The notes: generated by a model not told the origin, from the letters alone. A stretch of DNA of 43,700 nt from an uncultured Eubacteriales bacterium (GCA_900317425.1 ONGR01000017.1:1-43700), one strand, 5' to 3'. Numbered from the stretch's first letter, positions 25,039-34,180 are shown. A program made the numbers and translations.

Positions 25039-26577
25039 ATGAATTCATCTCGAACCCAAAATACCGTGCGCAACGCCGCCTGGGGCATCATCTACCGCAT
25101 CGTCACGCTGCTGGGCCCCTTTGCCGTACGCACCATCATCATCCGGAAGCTGGGCATGGAGTACAGCGGCCTGAACAACCTGTTCACCTCCATCCTCACG
25201 GTGCTGAACCTGGCCAATCTGGGCTTCAGCAGTTCTTTGGTCTTCACCATGTATAAGGCCATCGCCGAGGAGGACAACGAACTGCTGTGCGCGCTGCTTG
25301 GCTTTTTCCGGAAGGTATATAAGCTGGTGGGCCTGGCCATCCTGGCCATGGGCCTGGCAGTGATGCCGTTTTTGCCCCACCTGGTCAAGGGTGAATGCCC
25401 GGCGGACGTCAACCTCTATATACTCTTTGCCATCTATCTGGCCGAGACGTCCATGGACTACCTGATGTTCGCCTATAACGAGGCGCTTTTCACCGCCTAC
25501 CAGCGCACCGACGTGACGCTGAAGATCTCCACCGTGCGCTATCTGCTGCAGTACGGCCTCCAGTGCCTGGTGCTGCTGATCTTCGCCAATTACTATGCCT
25601 ATATCATCATCCTGCCGCTGATGGTTTTCCCCAACAACATCGCCAAGTACGTCATGGCCAGGAGGATGTATCCTGAGATCGTCTGCACCAATACGCTGGA
25701 CGATGAGACCAAGCGCTTTATCTATAAAAAAGTGGCCACGCTGTTTGGCCACAAGGTGGGCAGCACGGTGCTGGTCAGTATCGACAGCGTGTTGGTATCC
25801 GCCTATCTGGGCCTGACCATGTCGGGCATCTACGGCAACTACTATCTGATCCTCACCGCTGTCAACGGCCTGGTGGAGGTGGTCACCAACGGCAGTATCT
25901 CCAGCATCGGCAACAAGCTGGTCACGGATTCCGAGGATGACAACTACCGCCTGTTCAACACCATGACCTTCGGCTGGGCGTTTCTCATCGGCGGTGCCGC
26001 CGCGTGTATGCTGTGTTTCTATCAGCCCTTTATCGGCGGCGTCTGGCTGGGGACCGACGCGTTGCTTGCCAACCGGCTGATGGTGCTGATCGTGGCCTAT
26101 TTCTACACCTGGATGATCCGCATCATGCAGCTGACCTACCGGGATGCCGGCGGACTTTGGAACAAGGATTGGCTCAAGCCCTACGTGGCCATGGCCTTGA
26201 ACCTGGGCGGCAGCATCTGGATGATCCAGCGCACCGGCGACGTCAGCGGTGTGCTGATCCCCACCATTCTCATCATGATATTCGTCTATTTCCCGTGGGA
26301 AGCGTGGGTTTTGTTCCGGCATCTCTTTGAGCGCAGTATCTGGCCCTACGTGGGCCGAATGGCCCTTTACACGGGGCTGAACCTGGCTGCCTGTGCCGGC
26401 AGTTACGGCGTGTGCATGTGGCTGATGCCGGATAACACGCTGATATCCCTTGTGATCCGTATCCCCATCGTGGCGCTGATCTACCTGGGCCTCTGGTGGG
26501 TCTGCACCCGCTGGACGGCGGAATATCGGGATCTGACGGGAATGGCCAAGCGCTTTCTGGCGCGAAAGGCAAGCTGA
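25039..26577 (+). CDS. Wzx-like oligosaccharide flippase (MOP superfamily)
   Basis: 512 residues with about 12-14 membrane segments. The N-terminus (SSRTQNTVRNAAWGIIYRIV, then GPFAVRTIIIRKLGMEYSGL) is the usual start of polysaccharide flippases in Bacillota. SIDSVLVSAYLGLTMSGIYG contains the mid-protein charged/Gly motif. It should move the lipid-linked repeat unit across the membrane before polymerisation by the next gene product. Spacing of 15 bases to the Stealth gene and 43 to the next gene keeps it in the operon. Confidence 0.92.
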   Translation: MNSSRTQNTVRNAAWGIIYRIVTLLGPFAVRTIIIRKLGMEYSGLNNLFTSILTVLNLANLGFSSSLVFTMYKAIAEEDNELLCALLGFFRKVYKLVGLAILAMGLAVMPFLPHLVKGECPADVNLYILFAIYLAETSMDYLMFAYNEALFTAYQRTDVTLKISTVRYLLQYGLQCLVLLIFANYYAYIIILPLMVFPNNIAKYVMARRMYPEIVCTNTLDDETKRFIYKKVATLFGHKVGSTVLVSIDSVLVSAYLGLTMSGIYGNYYLILTAVNGLVEVVTNGSISSIGNKLVTDSEDDNYRLFNTMTFGWAFLIGGAAACMLCFYQPFIGGVWLGTDALLANRLMVLIVAYFYTWMIRIMQLTYRDAGGLWNKDWLKPYVAMALNLGGSIWMIQRTGDVSGVLIPTILIMIFVYFPWEAWVLFRHLFERSIWPYVGRMALYTGLNLAACAGSYGVCMWLMPDNTLISLVIRIPIVALIYLGLWWVCTRWTAEYRDLTGMAKRFLARKAS

Positions 26578-26620
26578 TGTTGGTATTTTTACGGAAAAAC
26601 GGGGAAAGGGTATTGTTATC

Positions 26621-28111
26621 ATGCATAATAAAAGCTTAGGAGAGAACCGACTGGTTCGTACAATAACCGGCAGCAAGGAAACCATAAACAATGTGCCCTG
26701 GCTGAATGTGGTGACCATTGCCTATCTGGGCGTGGTGCTGCTGGTCTATGTGCTGATGCTGATCGCTCCGTTTTTGACGTTCCTGGCATCAACACCTTTT
26801 TACCACATCTCTGCGTTTCTGGGCCTGCTGGGCGGTGCGCTGCTCTTTGCGGATCTGCTGACCAACAGAGTCCTGTGGCGCGGCCCTATGTGCCTTCTGC
26901 TCTACGGAGTTTGCTTCATGGCCTGCGTAGCGTCTCTGCGCACCATGCGCTATGGCCTCCACGACAATCTGTTTGACATCTGCTGGGTGGTGATCCAATT
27001 TGCACTGGTCTACTCCTGGCGGTATCGCCTCAAAGATGAACAGGCGGTGCGTTTTATCCGCATCGTCTATCCGGTGGCGGCGCTGGCCTGGTTTGCGGCC
27101 TGCTGCGTCTCATTTTTCCAGTTTGCCCTGCAGATCGGCTACCGCTATATTGCCGATCCCAGAAGCCTGAACCCGGAACTGTGCCGCCAGGGCTTCCTGC
27201 AGCACAGACTCTTCGGCGTATTCACCGGATTGGACTATGCTGTGTATATCAGCCTGGTGTTGGCCATTGTAGGTGTCTACTATTTTACCGCCAGCAAGCG
27301 CCTGTGGAAGAAGATCCTTTTGGCGATTATACTGCTGACATATTTGCTGCATATGATCCTGAGCGGTTCCCGCAGCGTACAGATCTCTCTGTTCCTGTAT
27401 ATCTTCTTCTATACCTGGCTGCAGCTGCGCAGCAGGACGAAGAGGAATGGTATCCGGAGGATCGCCGCACTGTTCCTCGCGTCCACCATCGTGACCGGCA
27501 TAAGCATAGGGTGCTTCTTTGGCGTGAAGCAAGTGATGCGATATGTGCCGGCTCTTGTCAGCGGCGACCTGTCCGGGGGCGATGACCCCTTTGAGGAGAC
27601 GGAAGATGACATTCTGGAGCGTGAAGGCCTGGAGGGAGACGTTTCCAACAATCGCTTCAAGATCTGGGCAGACTATTTGACTTTGCGCGGGGACATTGGC
27701 CTTGTGGGTCTTTCCCTTTCCAACTATAACGACTACATCAAGGAATACCATCCGGATCTGTATATCGTCCAGTATTTCCAAGAGGATTACGGTGAGGCGG
27801 AAAAGACGGATATGGTGTATGAATCCCACAACAACTACCTCTTCGCGTTCGTCAGCACCGGATTGATCGGGTTCCTCCTCTTTATGGCATTCCTGATCAC
27901 GGTTGTGGTTCGGGTTATCCGCCACATCCACGAGAACAGGCAACTGTCTCCGGCGTTTATTGCCACCTTGGCTGTGGTCTGCGTGGGATGCGTGCAGGCG
28001 CTGTTCATGAACAGCGTATTCCTGAAGATCAATGGCCCGTCGTTCCTGTTCTGGTTTGCCATGGGACTGCTTATGCACGACATGGAGAAGGATATTTCCA
28101 CCTCGCGATAA
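26621..28111 (+). CDS. Wzy/O-antigen-ligase-type membrane polymerase
   Basis: 496 residues with about ten membrane segments. A large outward loop (about 310-405, rich in Asp/Glu) carries NNRFKIWADY (about 342-351) and ESHNNYL (about 400-406), the Arg and His positions typical of Wzy polymerases and O-antigen ligases. LFAFVSTGLIGFLLF follows directly. It likely polymerises or ligates the repeat unit exported by the flippase. Base composition is lower in GC and codon use looser than in the LicD genes, common for this rapidly changing gene class and possibly a sign of exchange. Confidence 0.88.
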   Translation: MHNKSLGENRLVRTITGSKETINNVPWLNVVTIAYLGVVLLVYVLMLIAPFLTFLASTPFYHISAFLGLLGGALLFADLLTNRVLWRGPMCLLLYGVCFMACVASLRTMRYGLHDNLFDICWVVIQFALVYSWRYRLKDEQAVRFIRIVYPVAALAWFAACCVSFFQFALQIGYRYIADPRSLNPELCRQGFLQHRLFGVFTGLDYAVYISLVLAIVGVYYFTASKRLWKKILLAIILLTYLLHMILSGSRSVQISLFLYIFFYTWLQLRSRTKRNGIRRIAALFLASTIVTGISIGCFFGVKQVMRYVPALVSGDLSGGDDPFEETEDDILEREGLEGDVSNNRFKIWADYLTLRGDIGLVGLSLSNYNDYIKEYHPDLYIVQYFQEDYGEAEKTDMVYESHNNYLFAFVSTGLIGFLLFMAFLITVVVRVIRHIHENRQLSPAFIATLAVVCVGCVQALFMNSVFLKINGPSFLFWFAMGLLMHDMEKDISTSR

Positions 28112-28151
28112 TCAATTGTCATTTCACTATCTGAAAGGGAGTACTTATCAT

Positions 28152-29252
28152 ATGCAAATCAAAAAAGACCACATCAACTTTGCGGTTGGCCCGGTTTTGA
28201 TCAACGAGGAGATCCTGGCCCTGGGCGCCGAGCCCGTGCCGTATTTCCGGACGCCGGAGTTTTCCGCTCTTATGCTGGAAAACGAGCGGATCCTCAAGGA
28301 CCTGATGGACGCCCCGGAGAATGCCCGTGCCGTGTTTCTGACCGGCTCCGGCACCGCCTCCATGGACGCCGTGATCCAGAATGTGTTCACCAAGGACGAC
28401 AAGCTGCTGATCGTCAACGGCGGCGGCTTCGGTCACCGCTTCTGTGAGATCGCAGAGGTCTATGGCATCCCCCACGACGAGGTGATCCCGGAGCAGGGCC
28501 GCACGATCCGCGCCGAGCACCTGGCCCCCTTTGCCGGCAAGGACTACACCGCCTTTGTGGTGAACATGGATGAGACCTCCACCGGCGTGCTGTACGACAT
28601 GGACCTGATCAGCCGCTTCTGCCGGGAGAACGGCCTCATGCTGGTGGTGGACGCCATCAGCGCCTTCCTGTCTGATGAGTTCAGCATGAAGGACATGGGT
28701 GCCGACGTGGTGTTCACCGGTTCCCAGAAGGCGCTGGCTGTGCCTCCCGGCGTCTCCATGATGGTGTTGAGTCAGCGTGCTGTGGACCGTATCAACGCCA
28801 ACAAGCCCACCTGCTACTATCTGGACCTGAAGGCCGCCCTGAAGAACCAGGAGCGGGGGCAGACGCCCTGGACCCCCGCTGTGGGCATCCTGATCCAGAT
28901 CAACGCCCGCCTCAACCAGATCGCCAGAGACGGCCTGGAGACGGAGCGCGAGCGCATCCATGCCATCGCCAACGATTTCCGCGCCCGCATCAAGAACTAC
29001 CCCTTCCACATCGTGTCGGACTCCCTGTCCTATTGTGTGACGCCGCTGTCCCCCAACAATAAAGCAGTGGATGCCCACCACCTGTTTGAGGTGCTGAAGG
29101 ATGAGTACGGCATCATCGTCTGCCCCAACGGCGGCGAGCTGGCCCACACGGTGTTCCGCGTCGGCCACATCGGCCATCTGACCATTGAGGACAACGACGC
29201 CCTGTTTGCGGCCCTTGACGATCTGATGCGCCGGGGTATCCTGCTGGCGTAA
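28152..29252 (+). CDS. Class V PLP aminotransferase (serine-pyruvate/AEP-transaminase-like)
   Basis: 366 residues. The start at 28152 has GAAAGGGAG ahead; the open frame upstream overlaps the polymerase gene. NFAVGPV and YFRTPEFS begin the fold, FLTGSGTASMDA binds the PLP phosphate, VVDAISAFLSDEF carries the cofactor Asp, and FTGSQKALAVPPG carries the PLP lysine. Proteins of this kind in polysaccharide clusters are often labelled 2-aminoethylphosphonate-pyruvate transaminase or alanine-glyoxylate transaminase, but the exact substrate cannot be read from sequence. No phosphonate-forming gene (PEP mutase) is in the window. It could make an amine that the LicD enzymes attach, which is speculation from context. 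Confidence 0.8.
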   Translation: MQIKKDHINFAVGPVLINEEILALGAEPVPYFRTPEFSALMLENERILKDLMDAPENARAVFLTGSGTASMDAVIQNVFTKDDKLLIVNGGGFGHRFCEIAEVYGIPHDEVIPEQGRTIRAEHLAPFAGKDYTAFVVNMDETSTGVLYDMDLISRFCRENGLMLVVDAISAFLSDEFSMKDMGADVVFTGSQKALAVPPGVSMMVLSQRAVDRINANKPTCYYLDLKAALKNQERGQTPWTPAVGILIQINARLNQIARDGLETERERIHAIANDFRARIKNYPFHIVSDSLSYCVTPLSPNNKAVDAHHLFEVLKDEYGIIVCPNGGELAHTVFRVGHIGHLTIEDNDALFAALDDLMRRGILLA

Positions 29253-29308
29253 AGAACGAAGAGGGTACTGCCGAAAGAGGCAAGCCCGAAATCAAACAAA
29301 GAACAGAC

Positions 29309-29345
29309 CGATACCTGCACACCCTGCCTGGACGTGCAGGTATCG
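29309..29345. repeat. 12-bp perfect hairpin between aminotransferase and acyltransferase genes
   Basis: CGATACCTGCAC (29309-29320) pairs with GTGCAGGTATCG (29334-29345) around a 13-base loop. No T-run follows. It sits 20 bases before the acyltransferase start in the widest gap (113 bases) of the operon, so it may reduce readthrough or shape translation of the last gene. Confidence 0.55.
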
Positions 29346-29365
29346 TGATAAGAGGGAAGAATGCC

Positions 29366-30508
29366 ATGAGTGCAAAAGAGAGCAAGCCCCTGACCGGGAG
29401 AGAGACGAATCCACCCGCCCGCATTTATTGGCTGGATGTGGCCCAGGCAGTGGCCGTTGTGTCCATTACGCTGAATCACGCTGTCAACCGCACTTTTGAA
29501 AACTACCACAATCAGATGGGGGAGTTTCTGAACAGCTCGCTGTTCTCCTCGCTGTTAAAGACAGTGGCGACGGTGTTCAGCCATCTGGGCGTGCCCCTGT
29601 TTCTCATGATTTCCGGTGCCCTGCTGCTGAGCAAGCGGATGGAGACCGAGGAGGATATCCGGCGATTCTACCGTCATAATCTGGTGGGTCTGCTGATCAC
29701 CAGTGAGATTTGGTACGCGGTGATGTACTGGTTTATCCTCCTGTGTACGCCGGGACAGGAGGTGCTGCGGCAGAGCACGGTGCCACAGTTGCTCTGGGGT
29801 ATGGTGAAGACCATGCTGTTTGTGGACCAGGTGACGCTGGGCAGCATGTGGTATATCCCGGTGATCCTTTGTCTGTATACAGTCATTCCGCTGTTTTCTC
29901 TGGTGCTCAAGAGGGTCTCGCTGCGGGCTCTGGCCCTGCCGGCGCTGGTGGTGTTTGCCACGCTGCTGGTGTATGATGTGAACGGATTCCGCGCCGTGCA
30001 GGGGTATGAGACGGAGATCTCCCTGGTGCTGAGGGCGTCCAACGTGTTCTCCTGCTACATGCTCTACGTTCTCCTGGGGTACTGGGTGAAGCAGGGAGGA
30101 CTGAAACGTCTCTCCACCGCCTGGGTGGCGCTGGGAACTGTTCTCTCCTTCGGAGGGATTTGTGCTCTGCAGTTCTATATGTATACCCGCCCCATGGACT
30201 ATCTGCTGGATTACGGCTTTACCGGATATATCATCTGCGCCGGTTTTACCTTTGAACTGATCCGCCGGGGCGCCGAGCTGATCCGGGCATGGGAGCGGCC
30301 GGTGAATTATCTGTCGCGTGTCTCATTTGCCATTTATTTCATCCACATTATCATTATGACCTGGCTGGTCTGGTACGGACCGGCTTCCCAACGGGAATGG
30401 CTACAGTTGCTATATCTGGAGTCAGTCTCCGTGGGCGGCAGCATCATCATGATCGCCGTTCTGTCCCGGGTACCCGTTCTGAAAAAATACGCGCTCTTCA
30501 TCAAATAG
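29366..30508 (+). CDS. Acyltransferase 3 family membrane protein (glycan O-acyltransferase), copy 1
   Basis: 380 residues with about ten membrane segments. RIYWLDVAQAVAVVSITLNH gives the family's D-x-x-x-x-x-A...H pattern (His about 40) used in acetyl transfer, and SHLGVPLFLMISGALLL is the second conserved block. It probably adds acetyl or another acyl group to the polymer made by the operon. The start at 29366 is preferred over GTG 29345 because of AGAGGGA upstream. Last gene of the operon, followed by a terminator. A similar gene lies at 33039. Confidence 0.9.
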   Translation: MSAKESKPLTGRETNPPARIYWLDVAQAVAVVSITLNHAVNRTFENYHNQMGEFLNSSLFSSLLKTVATVFSHLGVPLFLMISGALLLSKRMETEEDIRRFYRHNLVGLLITSEIWYAVMYWFILLCTPGQEVLRQSTVPQLLWGMVKTMLFVDQVTLGSMWYIPVILCLYTVIPLFSLVLKRVSLRALALPALVVFATLLVYDVNGFRAVQGYETEISLVLRASNVFSCYMLYVLLGYWVKQGGLKRLSTAWVALGTVLSFGGICALQFYMYTRPMDYLLDYGFTGYIICAGFTFELIRRGAELIRAWERPVNYLSRVSFAIYFIHIIIMTWLVWYGPASQREWLQLLYLESVSVGGSIIMIAVLSRVPVLKKYALFIK

Positions 30509-30531
30509 AGGGGGTATTTCTGCCCTGTTGA

Positions 30532-30561
30532 AAAAGCCACCCGAAGAAGCGGGTGGCTTTT
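30532..30561 (+). terminator. Terminator of the polysaccharide operon
   Basis: AAAAGCCACCCG, AAGAAG loop, CGGGTGGCTTTT then CT. A canonical 12-bp stem with flanking A/T runs. Confidence 0.85.
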
Positions 30562-30614
30562 CTGGACGTTGAGGCATCGGAGAGCCTGTCGCGCGGAAGC
30601 GGGCGAAAACGCAG

Positions 30615-30643
30615 TTGTAAAATACCGGGATCATTGCTATAAT
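30615..30643 (+). promoter_or_regulatory. Promoter in front of the decayed AlgX/DHHW-like gene
   Basis: TTGTAA (30615-30620), 17-base spacer, TATAAT (30638-30643). A near-consensus site, so the region is probably still transcribed although the gene looks broken. Confidence 0.65.
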
Positions 30644-30674
30644 ATGGGGAGCAAAAGGGAGGGAGAATCATTCC

Positions 30675-31441
30675 ATGGGATTCACAACAACAGCATTAGT
30701 GCGCTGGTGGGGGATTTCCCTGCGCTGCAGCCCAATCGGCAGGATGAGTACACCGTGGAGCAGAAGCTGCGTACCAGTCTGATGGTATCGGAGTTCCCCA
30801 TTCATGAATATGAGCCCGTCTTCACCATGAAGGGTGAGGTGGAGGACATCACGGACACTTACAGCGACGAGGTGGCGCGCAGCAGCGAGTATCGCTTCTT
30901 CCGCTATACCGTAAACGAGACCCAGCGACAGAAAGGCGCACCTCGCACACTGGTGTTCCAGGGCAGCTATATGAACAACATGGGCTACAAGTTCCTGGAC
31001 AACCGGCTTGGGGAGTATATTGCGGTACATGACTACCAGAACGTCATCCGATTCGACTACTACTTTAACCTCTTCCGACCGGAGTGCGTGATTTTCGAGG
31101 TGGGTGAATATACGTTCAGCGACCGGTATTTTGATTCCGAGGCCATGGCGGTGATGGATCTGAACCCGGTCCTGGAGCGATTTGACGGTCTGGCGGAGCG
31201 CCGGGAGACTTTGAAAGCCGGGCAGGTACAAGCCGTTGCCGGTGAGTCAGTAACCAATATTACTGTGAGTGGCCTGCCCCAGGATACCGGATATGCCTAT
31301 GCCATCATCGACGGAATAGCATACGATCTGCGTAGAGAGGAGAGCGTATATACTCTGGCGGTGAGGAACGACGCAATGGGAGAGATCTACGTTGTAGCGA
31401 TCGACACCGCAGAACAGACGAAGTACGTGTATACCCCCTGA
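30675..31441 (+). pseudogene. Truncated/frameshifted AlgX-AlgJ/DHHW (SGNH-like) protein remnant
   Basis: An ATG at 30675 with GGGAGGGAG ahead starts MGFTTTALVRWWG but hits a stop near 30782. The long conserved reading frame (to 31441) is shifted by one base, and a one-base loss in the GGGGG run at 30709-30713 would join them. The conserved part has RTLVFQGSYMNNMGYKFLDN then DYYFNLFRPECVIFEVGEY, like the C-terminal third of DHHW/AlgX-type sugar acetylation proteins, but the usual D-S dyad is G-S. The N-terminal export segment and the DHHW motif are missing. A small beta domain (about the last 75 residues) follows. Alternatively the long frame starts at ATG 30644, which abuts the promoter and lacks a ribosome site. 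Confidence 0.45.
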
Positions 31442-31456
31442 CAGGGATAGATATGA

Positions 31457-31490
31457 AAAAGCCCGCTGTGATCTCTCACAGTGGGCTTTT
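31457..31490. terminator. Bidirectional terminator between remnant gene and trxA
   Basis: AAAAGCCCGCTGTGA pairs with TCACAGTGGGCTTTT around TCTC, with A/T runs on both sides. It serves the rightward remnant and the leftward thioredoxin gene. Confidence 0.85.
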
Positions 31491-31505
31491 CTTGCGGAAA
31501 CGGTT

Positions 31506-31811
31506 TTACTGCAGCAGAGCCAGGATGTTCTCCTTGGGCATGGCGCCGATGGCCTTATTGACCATCTGGCCGTCCTTGAACACCATCAGGGTGGGGATGC
31601 TCATGATCCCATACTGCTGGGCCAGATCGGAGTTCTCGTCCACATCGATCTTGGCGACCTTCAGACCGGTCTCGGCGGCGATCTCCTCCAGCACCGGGGC
31701 GACCATGCGGCAGGGGCCGCACCAGGTGGCCCAGAAGTCCACCAGAACGGGCTCCTTGCTCTGCAGGACCTCCTGCGCAAAGGACTTGGAATCCACGTGA
31801 ATGATTGCCAT
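31506..31811 (-). CDS. trxA: Thioredoxin
   Basis: 101 residues. Cytoplasmic dithiol carrier with the WCGPC active site (Cys31, Cys34), preceded by VLVDFWAT and followed by KIDVDENSDLAQQYGIMSIPT with the conserved cis-Pro. All catalytic residues are present. An upstream in-frame ATG at 31826 exists, but GGAGG lies just ahead of MAIIHVDS, fixing the shorter start. Its own promoter and terminator make it monocistronic. Likely reduced by thioredoxin reductase encoded elsewhere. Confidence 0.97.
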   Translation of the reverse strand: MAIIHVDSKSFAQEVLQSKEPVLVDFWATWCGPCRMVAPVLEEIAAETGLKVAKIDVDENSDLAQQYGIMSIPTLMVFKDGQMVNKAIGAMPKENILALLQ

Positions 31812-31843
31812 ATGGGTAACCTCCATTTTTCTTTAGTAAGCAT

Positions 31844-31872
31844 AGTATACCCTATTTCCTTAGCTGTGACCA
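31844..31872 (-). promoter_or_regulatory. Promoter of trxA
   Basis: Reading left: TGGTCA (31872-31867), 17-base spacer, TATACT (31849-31844). The leader is about 27 bases. Confidence 0.65.
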
Positions 31873-31927
31873 GACCGGATTGAAAAAATTTACAAATTGG
31901 ACGCATATCAGCCGGCCCGGCATGCAG

Positions 31928-31956
31928 TTGCAAAAAGCGCAGATATTTGGTACAAT
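31928..31956 (+). promoter_or_regulatory. Promoter of galM-acyltransferase unit
   Basis: TTGCAA (31928-31933), 17-base spacer, TACAAT (31951-31956), about 35 bases before the galM start. Confidence 0.65.
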
Positions 31957-31996
31957 AACAAGACGTATTACTGCCCTGTGAAGAGGTGATACAAGC

Positions 31997-33046
31997 ATGA
32001 AGATCTCCAGCCGCTCCTATGGCGTCACAAAAGACGGCCGGCAGGTGACCTGTTACACCATGACCAACGCCAACGGCATGGAGGCCCGATTTCTGGATTA
32101 CGGCTGCATATTGACCCACCTGATCGTTCCCGACCGAAACGGGGAAGCTGTGGACGTGGTGCTGGGCTATGATGATCTGGCCTCCTATGAGGCGGACACG
32201 TCCTATCTTGGCGCCCTGGTGGGACGCTATGCCAATCGCATCAAGGATTCCATGTTTACGATGAATGGCAAGGAATATCACTTGACACCGAACGATGGTC
32301 CCAACCATCTCCACGGCGCGCTGAGCAAGCGTCTTTTCTGCGGTGCGGTGGGGGCCGGAGGCCTTCGCCTTACCTATACCAGCCCGGACGGGGAGGACGG
32401 CCTGCCGGGCACGGTGCGCATCACGGTTATCTATTCGCTGGATGACAACAATGTGCTGTCCATGCGCTATGAGGCAGTCAGCGACGCCGACACGGTGCTG
32501 AATCTGACCAACCACAGCTATTTCAACCTGACAGGTCATCGGAGCGGACGGGTGGACGACCAGCTGCTGCAGATCGCGGCGGACTCTTTCCTGGAGACGG
32601 CCGACGACACCTGCCCCACCGGACACGTCCTGCCGGCGGAGGGCGCTATGGACTTTCGCCGCCTCAGGCGGATCGGCCAGGGTTTTCCCGCCGCCTGTGA
32701 GCAGATGGAGCTGGTGGGCGGCTACGACCACTGTTATATCCTGCGGCCGGACGCGGTGCCCGCAGCGCTGGCCTACAGCCCCAAAACCGGGATCGCTCTG
32801 ACCGTCGTCACCACCCAACCGGGCCTGCAGCTCTACAGCGGCAACTATCTGGAGGACTGCCCGCTGCTCGGTAAGGACGACGCTCCGTATCATCGCCGCA
32901 GCGGCTTCGCCCTGGAGACGGAGCATTATCCCTGTTCCCCGAATTATCCGGACTTCCCGTCCACACTGCTGCGGGCGGGGGAGACGTATCGGGAGAGCAC
33001 GTTTTACCAGCTGCAGGTGCTGAAGGAGGAGAAGACAGATGAATGA
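31997..33046 (+). CDS. galM: Aldose 1-epimerase (mutarotase)
   Basis: 349 residues, normal length. It interconverts alpha and beta anomers of aldoses such as galactose and glucose in the cytoplasm. YLGALVGRYANRI, PNDGPNHLHGA (His104 and His106), NLTNHSYFNL with the catalytic His, and the Glu in ALETEHYP (catalytic base) are all present, as is YSGNYL. GAAGAGGTG precedes the ATG. The last 8 bases overlap the acyltransferase gene, so the two are translationally coupled even though no functional link is obvious. Confidence 0.95.
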   Translation: MKISSRSYGVTKDGRQVTCYTMTNANGMEARFLDYGCILTHLIVPDRNGEAVDVVLGYDDLASYEADTSYLGALVGRYANRIKDSMFTMNGKEYHLTPNDGPNHLHGALSKRLFCGAVGAGGLRLTYTSPDGEDGLPGTVRITVIYSLDDNNVLSMRYEAVSDADTVLNLTNHSYFNLTGHRSGRVDDQLLQIAADSFLETADDTCPTGHVLPAEGAMDFRRLRRIGQGFPAACEQMELVGGYDHCYILRPDAVPAALAYSPKTGIALTVVTTQPGLQLYSGNYLEDCPLLGKDDAPYHRRSGFALETEHYPCSPNYPDFPSTLLRAGETYRESTFYQLQVLKEEKTDE

Positions 33047-34169
33047 CGTTTTACTGAAACAGGGCACCCCGGCAGCTGCGGTCGGCAACAGGCGGAACTA
33101 CGGCGTGGATCTGCTGCGCATCGTGGCTATGTTTTACGTGATCGTGCTGCACGTTTTGGGACGGGGCGGCGCTCTTGCGGCCTCTGACAGCGGCAGCAGC
33201 CAATATGCCGTGAGCTGGCTGATGGAAACGTGGGCTTACTGTGCGGTGGATTGTTTTGCCCTCATCAGCGGTTTTGCCGCTTATTCGGAGAAAGAGCGCC
33301 CCACACGCTATGCCAATTATATCATGCTGTGGCTGCAGGTGGTCTTTTACGGACTCCTCGTCACGGTGGCAGCTTATTTCTTCCGGAATGATTGGGTAAC
33401 GAGATCGGATCTTGTCCGGTCATTTTTCCCGGTGACCAACGGGGACTACTGGTACTTTACCGCCTATACGGGACTGTTCGTCTGTATCCCGCTGCTGAAC
33501 AAGGTGGTGCGCCATCTGGACGAGCGGTACCTGATGAAAACGGCCATCGTCCTGGTGCTGGTCTTCTCCTGCTTCGAGACGCTGAACGAGCGGTTTGCGC
33601 TGGAGGGCGGCTACTGCTTTGCCTGGCTGGCGCTGCTCTATCTGTTTGGCGCAATCATGAAGAAATGCCGGCTGGATCAGCGGATCAAAAGCGGATACGC
33701 CCAGCTGGGGATCGCGGGGCTGGTTGGGATCAGCTGGCTCTGGCTGTTGCTGGGCAATTCCGGTGCCCTGCCTTTCTGCAGCAGCGAGCCGAAGCTGCTG
33801 ATCTCCTATACGTCGCCGACGATCCTGGGGATCGCTGTGTTGCATGTAGTGTTCTTTTCCCGTCTGAAGCTGCGCCCGGCGGTATGCCGACTGATCGGCT
33901 TCTTTGCCCCCTGCGCTTTTGCGGGATATATCCTGAACTGCCAGTGGACGGTCTGGGAACACGTGATGAAGGATCGCTTTACCTATCTGGCCCAGACGCC
34001 GTCCTGTCTGATTCCGCTCCATGTGGTCGGCTTTGCGGCAGGCTTTCTGCTGATGGCTATGCTGATCGACCGGGTGCGGCAGTGGCTGTTCGGGCTCCTG
34101 CGCCTGCGGAAAGCGGCGGAATGGGTGGAACGGCTGGCGCGCAAAGTGCTGAATGCCATTGTGAAGTAA
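33039..34169 (+). CDS. Acyltransferase 3 family membrane protein, copy 2
   Basis: 376 residues with about ten membrane segments. RNYGVDLLRIVAMFYVIVLH gives the family D-x-L-R-x-x-A...H motif (His about 39). VDCFALISGFAAY and WYFTAYTGLFVCIPLLN are further conserved blocks. It probably O-acylates a surface glycan or related envelope polymer. The substrate is unknown; it is more like WecH/cell-surface acyltransferases than copy 1. It overlaps galM by 8 bases and ends before a palindromic terminator. Confidence 0.9.
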   Translation: MNDVLLKQGTPAAAVGNRRNYGVDLLRIVAMFYVIVLHVLGRGGALAASDSGSSQYAVSWLMETWAYCAVDCFALISGFAAYSEKERPTRYANYIMLWLQVVFYGLLVTVAAYFFRNDWVTRSDLVRSFFPVTNGDYWYFTAYTGLFVCIPLLNKVVRHLDERYLMKTAIVLVLVFSCFETLNERFALEGGYCFAWLALLYLFGAIMKKCRLDQRIKSGYAQLGIAGLVGISWLWLLLGNSGALPFCSSEPKLLISYTSPTILGIAVLHVVFFSRLKLRPAVCRLIGFFAPCAFAGYILNCQWTVWEHVMKDRFTYLAQTPSCLIPLHVVGFAAGFLLMAMLIDRVRQWLFGLLRLRKAAEWVERLARKVLNAIVK

Positions 34170-34180
34170 GATGTACAACA

